Shown: in pieces, positions 27,703 through 36,985 of the stretch | Numbering within the stretch: the first letter of the stretch is position 1 | Layout of the letters: every line of letters starts with the position of its first letter | Origin: Sulfitobacter sp. EhC04 | GTDB taxonomy: Bacteria; Pseudomonadota; Alphaproteobacteria; Rhodobacterales; Rhodobacteraceae | Assembly (NCBI RefSeq): GCF_001650875.1 | Contig: NZ_LXYI01000019.1 | Location: forward strand, 1-64,000 | DNA length: 64,000 bases | Reading direction: 5' to 3' | Notes under the pieces: model-generated | Told to the model about the DNA's origin: nothing | The model's database searches: none | Seen by the model: only the letters and a program-made list of their open reading frames with translations | Made by a program: the position numbers and the translations under genes

Positions 27703-28881
27703 ATGAAGCACCTCTCACAATCCCCGCTTGACCCTGAATTCATCCAGAACCCCTATGCCGTCTACGACGCGGCGCGCGGGCGCGGGCCGGTGCTCTATTG
27801 GGAGGACTACGGCATGCTGGCCGCCTTTGACGCGGCCACCGTCACCGCGCTGTTGCGCGACCGCAGGCTGGGTCGGCAGAACCCGGAACCGGCCCCGGTC
27901 CCCGATCATCTGATCCAGTGGCACAGGGTCGATGCCCATTCCATGCTGGAACTGGAACCGCCCCGGCACACGCGGCTCAGGGGCCATGTGCTGCGCGCCT
28001 TCACATCGCGCCGGATCGCGAACCTGCAACCGGACATCGAACAGATCATGCAGGAATTGCTCGCCGCCCTACCCGCCAAAGGGCCCATCGACCTGATCCC
28101 CCAGGTCTGCACGCAACTGCCGGTGCGCATCATCGCGCGGCTGCTGGGGGTGCCCGAAGACAACTGGCCCGACCTGCTGCGCTGGTCCAATACCATGGTG
28201 GCAATGTATATGGCCGGCCGCACCCGCGCCGTTGAGGACGCCGCCGAAGCCGCAACAGGCGAATTCGTCAGCTACCTCACAGAATACATCGACCGCCGTC
28301 GTGGCGATCCGGGCAATGACCTGATCTCGGAACTGATCGCCGCCGAAAGCGCGGGCGAGAGCCTGAGCACGCAAGAACTGATCGCCACCTGCATCCTGCT
28401 GCTGAACGCGGGCCATGAGGCAACGGTGCACGCCATGGGCAACGCGGTGAAATGCCTGCTGGAACACCAGACCGATCCACTGGCCCTGGCCCCGCACAAC
28501 ATCGCCGCCACGGTCGAGGAACTGCTGCGATACGATCCGCCCCTGCATATGTTCACCCGCTACGCCTATGCCGATATCGAGCTGGGCGATGTGACGCTGA
28601 AGAAAGGCGATGAAATCGCGCTGATCCTGGGCGCGGCGGGCCACGATCCCGACATCCACGTCGCCCCCGACCTTTTCAACCCGCAACGCCCCGGCAGGCC
28701 CCATGCGGCCTTTGGCGGCGGGTTGCATTTCTGCGTCGGCGCGCCGCTGGCCCGGCTGGAATTGCAAATCGCCCTGCCCGCGCTTTTTGCCCATCTGCCC
28801 GAGATGACCCTGACCGAAACACCGCGCTATGCCGCCACCTACCATTTCCACAGGCTCGAACGTCTGCTGATCAACCCGTGA
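27703..28881 (+). CDS. Cytochrome P450
   Basis: A 392-residue soluble bacterial P450. The haem-thiolate motif FGGGLHFCVGAPLARLELQ has its Cys at residue 344. ELLRYDPPLHMFTRYA contains the ExxR pair of the K-helix. The I-helix reads LNAGHEATVHAMGNAV, with AGHEA instead of the common AGxET. HTRLRGHVLRAFTSRRI binds haem propionates. Redox partners are not adjacent. Substrate unknown. It is divergently transcribed from dctB with 59 bp between. Confidence 0.93.
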   Translation: MKHLSQSPLDPEFIQNPYAVYDAARGRGPVLYWEDYGMLAAFDAATVTALLRDRRLGRQNPEPAPVPDHLIQWHRVDAHSMLELEPPRHTRLRGHVLRAFTSRRIANLQPDIEQIMQELLAALPAKGPIDLIPQVCTQLPVRIIARLLGVPEDNWPDLLRWSNTMVAMYMAGRTRAVEDAAEAATGEFVSYLTEYIDRRRGDPGNDLISELIAAESAGESLSTQELIATCILLLNAGHEATVHAMGNAVKCLLEHQTDPLALAPHNIAATVEELLRYDPPLHMFTRYAYADIELGDVTLKKGDEIALILGAAGHDPDIHVAPDLFNPQRPGRPHAAFGGGLHFCVGAPLARLELQIALPALFAHLPEMTLTETPRYAATYHFHRLERLLINP

Positions 28882-29111
28882 GTCGGTCCGGGGTCAAGGA
28901 GGCCGCAGGCCCCGCGCAGCGGCTTGTCCTTGAGGCCGGAGCGACTCGCCCAACCCTTGATAAAGGTCGTTCAGGACGCACTGCGCCCTGAACACCGTCT
29001 CAGCATCCATAACCACAGATCCGCAAACGCCCCCGCCACCGCGAGGGGCTCAGCCCCGCAACATGCACCTATAGAATCGCGTCGCGGCGCAGCCGCGTCC
29101 GGCAGATCACG

Positions 29112-29573
29112 TCACAGCGGCAGGGCCACGGTCGATTTGATCTCTTCCATCGACAGCAGCGCGGTGACGTTATGCACCCGCACTTCGGAAATCAGCGCCT
29201 GATAGAACGCGTCATAGGCCCGCGCGTTTTTCACCCGCACCTTCAGGATATAGTCGATATCCCCCGCCAGCCGGTGCGCCTCCTGCACCTCGGGGCGGTC
29301 GCGCAGCGCCTTGAGAAAGGCCGCCTGCCATTCCGCCTCATGCTCGGAGGTGCGGATCAGGACAAAGAAACAGGCCTCGAACCCCAGCGCCTCCGCATCC
29401 AGGATCACGGTCTGCTGGCCGATGATCCCGGCCTCGCGCATCTTGCGGATGCGATTCCACACAGGCGTCTTGGAAGAGCCCACCGCCTTGGCAATATCAT
29501 CCAGCGATTGCGCCGCATCGCGTTGCAACTGGCCAAGAATTTTCCGATCTGTCTCATCTATCCGAACAGACAT
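29112..29573 (-). CDS. Lrp/AsnC-family regulator
   Basis: A 153-residue regulator with an N-terminal helix-turn-helix (ILGQLQRDAAQSLDDIAKAV, then SSKTPVWNRIRKM) and a C-terminal ligand-binding ferredoxin-like domain (LAGDIDYILKVRVKNARAYD). Start 29573 gives MSVRIDETDRKIL, the family N-terminus; ATG 29609 has no ribosome site. It diverges from the siroheme/sulfite operon, so control of that operon is a reasonable inference. The effector is unknown. Confidence 0.9.
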   Translation of the reverse strand: MSVRIDETDRKILGQLQRDAAQSLDDIAKAVGSSKTPVWNRIRKMREAGIIGQQTVILDAEALGFEACFFVLIRTSEHEAEWQAAFLKALRDRPEVQEAHRLAGDIDYILKVRVKNARAYDAFYQALISEVRVHNVTALLSMEEIKSTVALPL

Positions 29574-29660
29574 CCTGCGATCTTCCCTTTCATCAAACCA
29601 TTGTTCCATCAGGCGCGGAAATCAGAACACTATTCCTTATCTGCGCAGGCATATGGCCCA

Positions 29661-29680
29661 ATACAGGGAATATTTCCTAT
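29661..29680. promoter_or_regulatory. AT-rich dyad before cysG
   Basis: GGAATATTTCC (29667-29677) is a small dyad inside an AT-rich segment 50-70 bp before the cysG start, in the divergent region shared with the Lrp gene. Lrp-type proteins favour AT-rich dyads. The assignment is tentative. Confidence 0.25.
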
Positions 29681-29729
29681 ATAGAGAGGTAAGTCAACGC
29701 ATCACACCAACCGCAGCAAGGGGCAAACC

Positions 29730-31124
29730 ATGGACCATTTTCCCATCTTCCTCGCCACCGAGGGCCAGCGCATCGCGCTGTCGGGCGGCGGTGATGCGGC
29801 GCTGGCCAAGCTGCGGCTGCTGCTCAAGACCCGCGCCCATCTCCATGTCTACGCCGCGACCCCCGCGCCCGAGATTGTAACCTGGGCCGAGGCAGGCAAG
29901 CTGACCCTGCACCGCCGCGCGTTTGCGGTTGGCGATGCGCGGGACACAAGGCTGTTCTATGCCGCCGATGAGGACGCAGTCAAAGACGCCCGCACCGCCG
30001 CCATCGCCCGCGCCGAGGGGGCGCTGGTCAACATCGTGGACAATCTTGCCGACAGCGCCTTCATCACCCCCGCCATCGTGGACCGTGACCCGGTGACCGT
30101 GGCCATCGGCACCGAGGGGGCCGCCCCGGTGCTGGCCCGCGCCATCAAGGCCGATCTGGAAGAACGCCTGCCCGTCACGCTGGGCAATCTGGCGCGGATC
30201 GGCAAGGGGTTCCGCAAGATGGCCGATGCCCTGCCCTTTGGCCGCGCACGCCGCGATTTCTGGCGGGATTACTATTTCAACACCGGCCCCCGCGCCATCA
30301 CCGCAGGCGAGGACCAGGTCGAGGACAGCCTCAACACCCTGCTGGACGATCACCTGACCCGCGCCGCCCGCGCGGGCCATGTCGCCTTTGTCGGCGGCGG
30401 ACCGGGCGATCCGGAACTGCTGACCCTCAAGGCCCGCCGCGCATTGGACGAGGCAGACGTGGTGGTCTACGACCGGCTGATTTCACCTCAGATCCTCGAA
30501 CTGGCCCGCCGGGAAGCGGTGATGATCGACGTCGGCAAGGAAGGCTTCGGCCCCTCCACCAGCCAGGACACCATCAACGCCCTGCTGGTCGAACACGCGA
30601 AATCGGGCGCTCAGGTCGTGCGGCTGAAATCCGGTGACGCCACCGTCTTTGGCCGCCTGGACGAGGAAATCGACGCCATCGACGCCCATGGCATCACCTG
30701 GCACATCGTGCCGGGCATCACCTCGGCCTCTGCCGCCGTGGCCACCATCGGGCAAAGCCTGACACGCCGCGGGCGCAATGCCTCTGTCCGGTTCCTGACC
30801 GGCCACGACATGAAGGGATTCGCGGATCACGACTGGGCCGCACTTGCCCGCCCGAACGAGGTCGCCGCGATCTACATGGGCAAGAAGTCCGCCCGTTTCG
30901 TGCAGGGCCGCCTGATCATGCATGGCGCAGACCGCGCCACGCCTGTCACCGTCATCGAAAACGCCTCCCGCCCCGAACAGCGGGTGCTGGCAACCACGCT
31001 GGACCGGATGGCCACGGACATCACAGAGGCGCAGATGACCGGCCCCGCGCTGACCTTTTACGGACTTGCCCCGCGCGCCGCCGCGCAAGCCGCCACCGAC
31101 ATGCCGATCGAGGAGATGGCCTGA
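29730..31124 (+). CDS. cysG: Siroheme synthase CysG
   Basis: A 464-residue multifunctional enzyme. The N-terminal half is precorrin-2 dehydrogenase/ferrochelatase (IALSGGGDAALAKLRLLLK; VNIVDNLADSAF). The C-terminal half is uroporphyrinogen III methyltransferase (HVAFVGGGPGDPELLTLKA, VVVYDRLISP, VRLKSGDATVFGRLDEE, VPGITSASAAVATIGQSLTR). It makes siroheme for the sulfite reductase two genes downstream. Within the N-terminal motif GGG replaces the usual GxGxxA spacing slightly. It shares one base with the next gene. Confidence 0.95.
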   Translation: MDHFPIFLATEGQRIALSGGGDAALAKLRLLLKTRAHLHVYAATPAPEIVTWAEAGKLTLHRRAFAVGDARDTRLFYAADEDAVKDARTAAIARAEGALVNIVDNLADSAFITPAIVDRDPVTVAIGTEGAAPVLARAIKADLEERLPVTLGNLARIGKGFRKMADALPFGRARRDFWRDYYFNTGPRAITAGEDQVEDSLNTLLDDHLTRAARAGHVAFVGGGPGDPELLTLKARRALDEADVVVYDRLISPQILELARREAVMIDVGKEGFGPSTSQDTINALLVEHAKSGAQVVRLKSGDATVFGRLDEEIDAIDAHGITWHIVPGITSASAAVATIGQSLTRRGRNASVRFLTGHDMKGFADHDWAALARPNEVAAIYMGKKSARFVQGRLIMHGADRATPVTVIENASRPEQRVLATTLDRMATDITEAQMTGPALTFYGLAPRAAAQAATDMPIEEMA

Positions 31125-31435
31125 TGCCCAAACCCTTCACCCCCAAAGTGGTCACAGCCAACGCCCTGCTTGAAGGCGATGTGATCTATATGACCACCAG
31201 CGGCTGGACCCGTGACCTGGCGCAGGCCGAAGTGCTGACCGACGAGGCCGACGCCGACCTGCGCCTGATCGAGGCTCAGTCGCAGCCGGGCAGCATCGTC
31301 GGCGCCTATCTGGCCGATGTCACCGTGCAGGACGGCGTGCCGCACCCCACCCACTTCCGCGAGGATTTCCGCGCCACCGGGCCTTCGAACTATGCCCATG
31401 GCAAGCAGGAAACCGTGAAACAGGAGCGTTTCTGA
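31124..31435 (+). CDS. DUF2849 protein of the sulfite assimilation operon
   Basis: A 103-residue protein that starts at the last base of cysG and ends at the first base of the reductase gene. FTPKVVTANALLEGDVIYMT and QAEVLTDEADADLRL match the DUF2849 family, regularly found between cysG and the siroheme reductase in alphaproteobacteria. No catalytic motif is visible; a helper role in reductase assembly or electron transfer is only a guess. Confidence 0.85.
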   Translation: MPKPFTPKVVTANALLEGDVIYMTTSGWTRDLAQAEVLTDEADADLRLIEAQSQPGSIVGAYLADVTVQDGVPHPTHFREDFRATGPSNYAHGKQETVKQERF

Positions 31436-33111
31436 TGTACCATTATACCGACTTCGACGCCGATTTCCTGACCGAGCGCAACGCCCAGTTCCGCGCCCAG
31501 GTCGAGCGCCGCATCGACGGCAGCCTGACCGAGGATGAATTCAAGCCACTGCGCCTGATGAACGGGCTTTACCTGCAATTGCATGCCTACATGCTGCGGG
31601 TCGCGATCCCCTATGGCACGCTGAATTCCCGCCAGATGGACCAGCTCGCCATGATCGCCGAGAAGTGGGACAAGGGCTATGGCCATTTCACCACCCGCCA
31701 GAACATCCAGTACAACTGGCCTGAACTGCGCGATGTGCCCGATATGCTGGACGCGCTGGCGGCGGTGAACATGCACGCCATCCAGACCAGCGGGAACACC
31801 ATCCGCAATGTGACCGCCGACCATTTCGCCGGTGCCGCCGCGGATGAGGTCGCAGACCCGCGCCCGGTGGCCGAACTGATCCGCCAGTGGTCCACCGACC
31901 ACCCGGAATTCCAGTTCCTGCCGCGCAAGTTCAAGGTTGCCGTGACCGGGGCGCAAGCCGACCGCGCGGTGATCAAGGCGCATGACATCGGGTTGCGCAT
32001 CGTCGAACGCGACGGTGTGATCGGCTATGAGGTCATTGTGGGCGGGGGCCTCGGCCGCACGCCGATGATCGGCAAGGTGCTCTATGACTTTGTGGCAGAA
32101 GAAGACCTGCTGCCCACGCTGGAGGCGATTGTCAGCGTCTACAACCTGCTGGGCCGCCGCGACAACAAATACAAGGCCCGCATCAAGATCACCGTGCACG
32201 AGAACGGGATCGAGGATATCCGCGCCCGCGTCGATGCGCGTTATGCGCTGATCCGTCCGCAGTTCACCGGGGTGGACCAGCAGATGCTGGCCCGGATCAA
32301 GGCCGACTTTGCCGCGCCGCAGTTCCGCCGCGCGGATGATGCGACCTATCGCGCTGCCTACCAGAACGACCCGCTGTTCCGCAGCTGGGCCGATACCAAC
32401 CTGGCCGCGCACCGCGTCGAAGGCTATGCCATTGTCTCGATCAGCCTTAAAGCGCATGGCAAGACACCCGGCGATGCCTCTGCCCGGCAGATGCGCCTGA
32501 TGGCGGCACTGGCGAAACGCTATGGCCATGACGAATTGCGCATCAGCCACGAGCAGAACGTGATCCTGCCGCATGTGCATAAATCCGACCTGCCCTCGGT
32601 CTTTGCCGCGCTGCGCGCCGAGGGGCTGGGCACCGCCAACATCGGGCTGATCAGTGATATCATCGCCTGCCCCGGCATGGATTACTGCGCGCTGGCCACC
32701 GCGCGTTCGATCCCCATCGCGCAGGAGATCGCCACCCGCTTTGACGAGCTGAAGCTGGAGCACGAGGTCGGACCGCTCAAGATCAAGATTTCGGGCTGCA
32801 TCAACGCCTGCGGTCACCACCATGTCGGCCATATCGGCATCCTGGGGCTGGACCGCGCAGGCGTGGAAAACTACCAGATCACCCTGGGCGGTGACGGCAC
32901 CGAGGATGCAACCATCGGCACACGGGCAGGCCCCGGTTTCTCCGCCGATGAGATCATCCCGGCTGTCGAACGGCTGGTGCTGGCCTATCTCGACCTGCGC
33001 GACGAACCTGCAGAGACCTTCCTGCAAACCTATCGCCGTCTGGGGATGGCCCCGTTCAAGGCGGCCCTCTACCCCGAGGCAGAAAGCAAGGACCGGGCAG
33101 ATGCCGCTTGA
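31435..33111 (+). CDS. Siroheme nitrite/sulfite reductase
   Basis: A 558-residue haemoprotein of the sulfite/nitrite reductase family. The [4Fe-4S]-siroheme cysteines are C412 and C418 (CPGMDYC) and C455 and C459 (CINAC, followed by GHHHVGHIGILG). The two ferredoxin-like halves and TRQNIQYNW are typical. Because cysH and siroheme synthesis are in the same operon, sulfite reduction to sulfide is more likely than nitrite reduction. It overlaps cysH by 11 bp. Confidence 0.93.
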   Translation: MYHYTDFDADFLTERNAQFRAQVERRIDGSLTEDEFKPLRLMNGLYLQLHAYMLRVAIPYGTLNSRQMDQLAMIAEKWDKGYGHFTTRQNIQYNWPELRDVPDMLDALAAVNMHAIQTSGNTIRNVTADHFAGAAADEVADPRPVAELIRQWSTDHPEFQFLPRKFKVAVTGAQADRAVIKAHDIGLRIVERDGVIGYEVIVGGGLGRTPMIGKVLYDFVAEEDLLPTLEAIVSVYNLLGRRDNKYKARIKITVHENGIEDIRARVDARYALIRPQFTGVDQQMLARIKADFAAPQFRRADDATYRAAYQNDPLFRSWADTNLAAHRVEGYAIVSISLKAHGKTPGDASARQMRLMAALAKRYGHDELRISHEQNVILPHVHKSDLPSVFAALRAEGLGTANIGLISDIIACPGMDYCALATARSIPIAQEIATRFDELKLEHEVGPLKIKISGCINACGHHHVGHIGILGLDRAGVENYQITLGGDGTEDATIGTRAGPGFSADEIIPAVERLVLAYLDLRDEPAETFLQTYRRLGMAPFKAALYPEAESKDRADAA

Positions 33112-33889
33112 TCGACACCAATTGGCCGCTTCGGGCAGCGCGGCGCGGGATCAACTGCCCGTGCAATCGGTGCAGGACCGGGTAACGGCGCTGAATGATG
33201 AACTGCGCCACCACAGCGCCACGGATGTGCTGCGCCGCGCGGTAGAAGAGATCCCGCATCTCGCGCTGGTCTCAAGCTTTGGGGCGGAATCGGTGGTGCT
33301 GCTGCATCTCGCCTCCATGGTGAACCGCGACCTGCCGGTGGTGTTCATCGACACCGAACTGCTGTTCACTGAAACGCTGGTCTATCAGCAGGAGTTGACC
33401 GAACGTCTGGGCCTGCGCAATGTCACGATCCTGCGCTCGGGCAACATCCGCGCGGTGGACCCGGACAACACGCTGCACCAGCGCGATACCGACGCCTGCT
33501 GCAACCTGCGCAAGACCGTGCCGCTGCAAACCGCCCTGCGCGGTTTCGATGGCTGGATTTCGGGCCGCAAACGGTTCCAGTCGGGCACCCGCGCCGCGCT
33601 GGAGCATTTCGAGCTGGAGCAGCGCGGCAATGGCGTGCCGGACCGGATCAAGGTGAACCCGCTGGCCTATTGGGACCCTGCCGATGTGCAGACCTATATG
33701 ACCGAGAACCGTTTGCCCCGCCATCCGCTGGTGGCGCAAGGATACCCCTCCATCGGCTGCGCGCCGTGCACATCGCCGGTGAAGCCGGGTGAAGATCCCC
33801 GTGCAGGCCGTTGGAGAGACAGCGAAAAAGACGAATGCGGCATTCATTTTGTCGATGGCAAGATGGTGCGAACCGGAGGCAAGACATGA
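33101..33889 (+). CDS. cysH: Phosphoadenylyl/adenylyl-sulfate reductase
   Basis: A 262-residue reductase that turns APS or PAPS into sulfite. SSFGAESVVLLHLAS binds the nucleotide. C133-C134 and C220/C223 (CC and CAPC) are the [4Fe-4S] ligands, so this is the cluster-bearing type that prefers APS. The catalytic Cys is in DECGIHF near the C-terminus. ATG 33101 lies inside the end of the reductase gene. Confidence 0.94.
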   Translation: MPLDRHQLAASGSAARDQLPVQSVQDRVTALNDELRHHSATDVLRRAVEEIPHLALVSSFGAESVVLLHLASMVNRDLPVVFIDTELLFTETLVYQQELTERLGLRNVTILRSGNIRAVDPDNTLHQRDTDACCNLRKTVPLQTALRGFDGWISGRKRFQSGTRAALEHFELEQRGNGVPDRIKVNPLAYWDPADVQTYMTENRLPRHPLVAQGYPSIGCAPCTSPVKPGEDPRAGRWRDSEKDECGIHFVDGKMVRTGGKT

Positions 33890-34284
33890 CCCAATTGATC
33901 AATGACAGCGGCTTTGTGGCCGACGACTGGACTGGCGGCTTTTGCGCCACCTGCGCGGCCAACGACTGTGTGGCGCTTGATCTGCCCTCCGATGCCGACC
34001 CCGAAGCGGTCGATCTGGCGGGGCTCAAGGTCATCCGGGTGGATTTCCCCTCCTCCGCAGACGGGCGCGGCTTTACCATCGCGCGCGCCCTGCGCCTGCG
34101 CGGCTTCACCGGGCGGCTGCGGGCCAAGGGGCATGTGATCGCTGACCAATACGCAATGGCCCGCCGGGCGGGTTTTGACGAGGTCGAAGTCCATGACGAG
34201 ATCGCCGCACGGCAACCGCAAGAGCAATGGCAGTTCCGCGCCAATTGGCAGGCACACAACTATCAGTCGCGCCTGCGCGGCTGA
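33886..34284 (+). CDS. DUF934 protein of the sulfite assimilation operon
   Basis: A 132-residue protein of the DUF934 family, with GRGFTIARALRLRGFTGRLRA (split here as GRGFTIARALRLRGF and TGRLRAKGHVIADQ) and FDEVEVHDE. It accompanies siroheme reductases in many proteobacteria; its function is unproven. Three cysteines near the start (FCATCAANDC) could bind metal. Its ATG overlaps the cysH stop as ATGA. Confidence 0.88.
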   Translation: MTQLINDSGFVADDWTGGFCATCAANDCVALDLPSDADPEAVDLAGLKVIRVDFPSSADGRGFTIARALRLRGFTGRLRAKGHVIADQYAMARRAGFDEVEVHDEIAARQPQEQWQFRANWQAHNYQSRLRG

Positions 34285-34366
34285 ACGGTGCCCAAGGCAA
34301 AGATTGCCCTGACCCCAATCATCTTCTAAGAAGGGAACGCAAGCAATCGCTTGTGTACATGTGATT

Positions 34367-35209
34367 ATGACCGAGCAAACCCCCGTGAACCAGACCACAG
34401 CCCAGCCCGCCCTGCCTGACGCGCAGACCGTGACATCGGTAAAGCACTGGACAGACAAGCTTTTCTCTTTCCGCGTCTCCCGCCCCGCTTCGCTGCGGTT
34501 CCGGTCGGGTGAATTTGTGATGATCGGCCTGATGGGCGATCCGCACCCCGAGACCGGCAAGCAGAAGCCGCTGCTGCGGGCCTATTCCATCGCCTCGCCC
34601 GCCTGGGATGACGAATTGGAGTTCTATTCGATCAAGGTGCAGGACGGCCCGCTGACCAGCAAACTGCAGCACATCCAGCCCGGCGACCATATCATCCTGC
34701 GCCCCAAACCCGTGGGCACTTTGGTGCATGACGCGCTCTTGCCGGGCAAACGCCTGTGGCTTTTCGCCACCGGCACCGGCTTTGCCCCCTTTGCGTCCCT
34801 GCTGCGCGAGCCGGAAACCTATGAGAAATTCGACGAAGTGGTGATGATGCACACCTGCCGCGACGTGGCAGAGCTGGAGTACAGCCGCCAGTTGATCGCT
34901 GATCTGAAGTCCGACGAGATCATGCAGGAACTGATCGGCACCGACAATCTGGCCAAGATCCGCTATTATCCCACCACAACACGTGAACAAAGCCCCAAGA
35001 TGGGCCGCATCACGACCCTGTTGCAGGATGGAACCGTCTTTGCCGACCTCGGGATCGACGGGATCAACAAGGAAACCGACCGTGGCATGGTCTGCGGCAG
35101 CCTTGATTTCAACAAGGACATGATGAAAACGCTTGAGAGCTTTGGCCTTGAGGAAGGTGCAAATTCGGACCCCAAGCATTTCGTGGTCGAAAAGGCCTTT
35201 GTCGGTTAG
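34367..35209 (+). CDS. fpr: Ferredoxin-NADP+ reductase
   Basis: A 280-residue flavoprotein of the bacterial FPR type. LRAYSIASPAWDDELEFYSI binds FAD, PLTSKLQHIQPGD and LFATGTGFAPFASLLRE bind NADP(H), and the tail FVVEKAFVG stacks on the flavin as in Rhodobacter FPR. It likely moves electrons between NADPH and the ferredoxin that feeds the sulfite reductase, and defends against oxidative stress. ATG 34367 is chosen; GTG 34361 is possible. It is 82 bp after the DUF934 gene and may have its own promoter. Confidence 0.93.
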   Translation: MTEQTPVNQTTAQPALPDAQTVTSVKHWTDKLFSFRVSRPASLRFRSGEFVMIGLMGDPHPETGKQKPLLRAYSIASPAWDDELEFYSIKVQDGPLTSKLQHIQPGDHIILRPKPVGTLVHDALLPGKRLWLFATGTGFAPFASLLREPETYEKFDEVVMMHTCRDVAELEYSRQLIADLKSDEIMQELIGTDNLAKIRYYPTTTREQSPKMGRITTLLQDGTVFADLGIDGINKETDRGMVCGSLDFNKDMMKTLESFGLEEGANSDPKHFVVEKAFVG

Positions 35210-35244
35210 GCTCAGGCCCCATTAAGCCTGCTTCTGAAATGAAA

Positions 35245-35275
35245 AAACCGCGCCCTGTTCACCAGGGCGCGGTTT
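35245..35275. terminator. Bidirectional terminator between fpr and the Ala-rich gene
   Basis: A 13-bp stem (AAACCGCGCCCTG and complement) with a 5-nt loop has an A-run on one side and TTTCTTTT on the other, so it can end transcripts from both converging genes. Confidence 0.88.
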
Positions 35276-35297
35276 CTTTTGTGCCGTTAGAACCCGG

Positions 35298-36233
35298 TCA
35301 GAGGTTCAGCGCCTCGCGGATTTTTTCCAAAGCCACTTTCAGCAGTTCCGGATTGTCCTGCGCCGCTTTCAGACCTGCGGTGAGGGTGGTCTTTTGCAGG
35401 GTGCCCAGATCGGACGCCTCGACCATCTCGCTGACCTTGTCGAGGTCGAAGCCTTCCACTGTCAGCAGTTCATCCACCATTGACGGCTCAACGCCCTCGA
35501 CGCCAGCGGCAGCCTCTGCTTCCGCGGTTTCGCCGGTTGTGGCATCGGCTGTTGCTTCTGCCGCGTCGGTGGTTGCCTCTGCTGCGGTTTCCGCTGTCTG
35601 CTCTGTGCTGTCGGCAGCGGCCTCTGCGGCTTGCTCCGTTGTCTCGGCCGCGCTATCTGCGGCGTCGGCTGTTGCGTCCGCAGCATCTTCGGCTGCTTCG
35701 GCTGTGTCTGCGGTGGTATCCGCAACCGCATCGGCAGTGTCGGAAGCCGCTTCAGCGGTTGCCTCGGCAGTGTCAGAAGCCGCGTCTGCGGTTGCATCGG
35801 CAGCGTCAGAGGCCGCGTCGGCGGTAGCATCCGCCGCATCGGCAGCGGTGTCGCCCGCCGCATCCGCCGCATCGGTTGCCGCTTCGGTTGTGGCCGTCAC
35901 GGCGTCCGAGGTCGCCTCGGCGGCATCGCTGGCCGCGTTCTCGACTGCCTCAACAGCCCCTTCGGTCGCATCCGCAATCGCTTCACCGGCGGCACTCGCG
36001 GCGTCTGCGGTCGCATCAACGGCATCGCTTACCGCGCCCTGCACCGCGTCAGCGGCCTCACCAGCGGTTTCGGAAGCATTGTCCAGCGCTTCGGGCGCAT
36101 TGACCGTTTCGGAGGCCTCGCTTGCCGCTTCGGAGGCGTCATTGGCCAGTTCAGATGGTGACTTGCCAGAGTACAGCATGTAGCCGCCGACGGCGACAAG
36201 TGCCGCGACAATGATCCAGATCAGGTTTTTCAT
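35298..36233 (-). CDS. Membrane-anchored Ala/Thr/Asp/Glu-rich repeat protein
   Basis: A 311-residue protein in three parts. One membrane segment at the start is IWIIVAALVAVGGYMLY. About 215 residues follow made almost only of Ala, Asp, Glu, Thr and Ser in irregular units such as ADAADATADAASD. A C-terminal domain of about 65 residues (VDELLTVEGFDLDKVSEMVE through EKIREALNL) looks folded. The middle would form long acidic helices, resembling LEA-like or coiled-coil spacer proteins. No family was recognised. The second ATG of a close pair (36233) has GAGGG 7 nt upstream. The nucleotide sequence is itself repetitive, so length variation between strains is likely. Confidence 0.8.
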   Translation of the reverse strand: MKNLIWIIVAALVAVGGYMLYSGKSPSELANDASEAASEASETVNAPEALDNASETAGEAADAVQGAVSDAVDATADAASAAGEAIADATEGAVEAVENAASDAAEATSDAVTATTEAATDAADAAGDTAADAADATADAASDAADATADAASDTAEATAEAASDTADAVADTTADTAEAAEDAADATADAADSAAETTEQAAEAAADSTEQTAETAAEATTDAAEATADATTGETAEAEAAAGVEGVEPSMVDELLTVEGFDLDKVSEMVEASDLGTLQKTTLTAGLKAAQDNPELLKVALEKIREALNL

Positions 36234-36424
36234 ATTCATTCCCTCTTTGACAGCGCCGGGGCCAATACCAGCCCTGCACACCTTGTCGGCCCAAATGCGG
36301 AACAACCCCGATACATTCAAGGGGAAATTGGCGCGAAAGACGTCCATTGCCCCAATTTACCGGCTTGAAGAAGGCGGTTGCCGCGTCTACCTTGCAACTT
36401 CGAAAATACAGCAACAACCAAAGG

Positions 36425-36985
36425 ATGACCACCATCGCTCGCAGACCTCATAACGCGCCACCGCAACGTGATACCGGACCGCGCGTCAACGAAAACATAC
36501 GTTCCCCGGAAATCCGCCTGATCGGCGCAGATGGCGAAAACGTCGGCGTTGTGACGCCCGCCCGCGCCATGGATATGGCCGAAGAGGCCGGGCTGGACCT
36601 GGTCGAGATTTCGCCCAATGCCAACCCGCCGGTCTGCAAGATCATGGATTTTGGCAAGTTCAAGTACGAACAGCAAAAGCGCGAATCCGAAGCCCGCAAG
36701 AAACAGAAAATCATCGAGATCAAAGAGGTCAAGTTCCGTCCCAACACGGATACCAACGACTATGATGTCAAGATGCGCAATGTCTTCAAGTTTCTTGAGA
36801 ACGGCGACAAGGTCAAGATCACCCTGCGTTTCCGGGGCCGCGAGATGGCGCACCAGAACCTCGGCCGCGAGTTGCTGGAACGGGTGGCAGAGGACACCAA
36901 GGAGCATGGCAAGGTCGAGAACTTCCCCAAGATGGAAGGCCGCCAGATGGTCATGCTGATCGGGCCCCTGCCTAACAAGGCATGA
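36425..36985 (+). CDS. infC: Translation initiation factor IF-3
   Basis: A 186-residue IF-3 that binds the 30S subunit and checks start-codon pairing. [20 protein letters not shown] and [20 protein letters not shown] are the N-domain; [16 protein letters not shown] is the linker; [19 protein letters not shown] and [14 protein letters not shown] are the C-domain. The ATG at 36425 touches the AAAGGA ribosome site and is badly spaced. The ATC at 36434, 8 nt from that site, may be the real start, matching the rare AUU/AUC starts known for infC. The last ~17 codons are copied twice downstream. rpmI and rplT are not adjacent. Confidence 0.96.
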   Translation: MTTIARRPHNAPPQRDTGPRVNENIRSPEIRLIGADGENVGVVTPARAMDMAEEAGLDLVEISPNANPPVCKIMDFGKFKYEQQKRESEARKKQKIIEIKEVKFRPNTDTNDYDVKMRNVFKFLENGDKVKITLRFRGREMAHQNLGRELLERVAEDTKEHGKVENFPKMEGRQMVMLIGPLPNKA

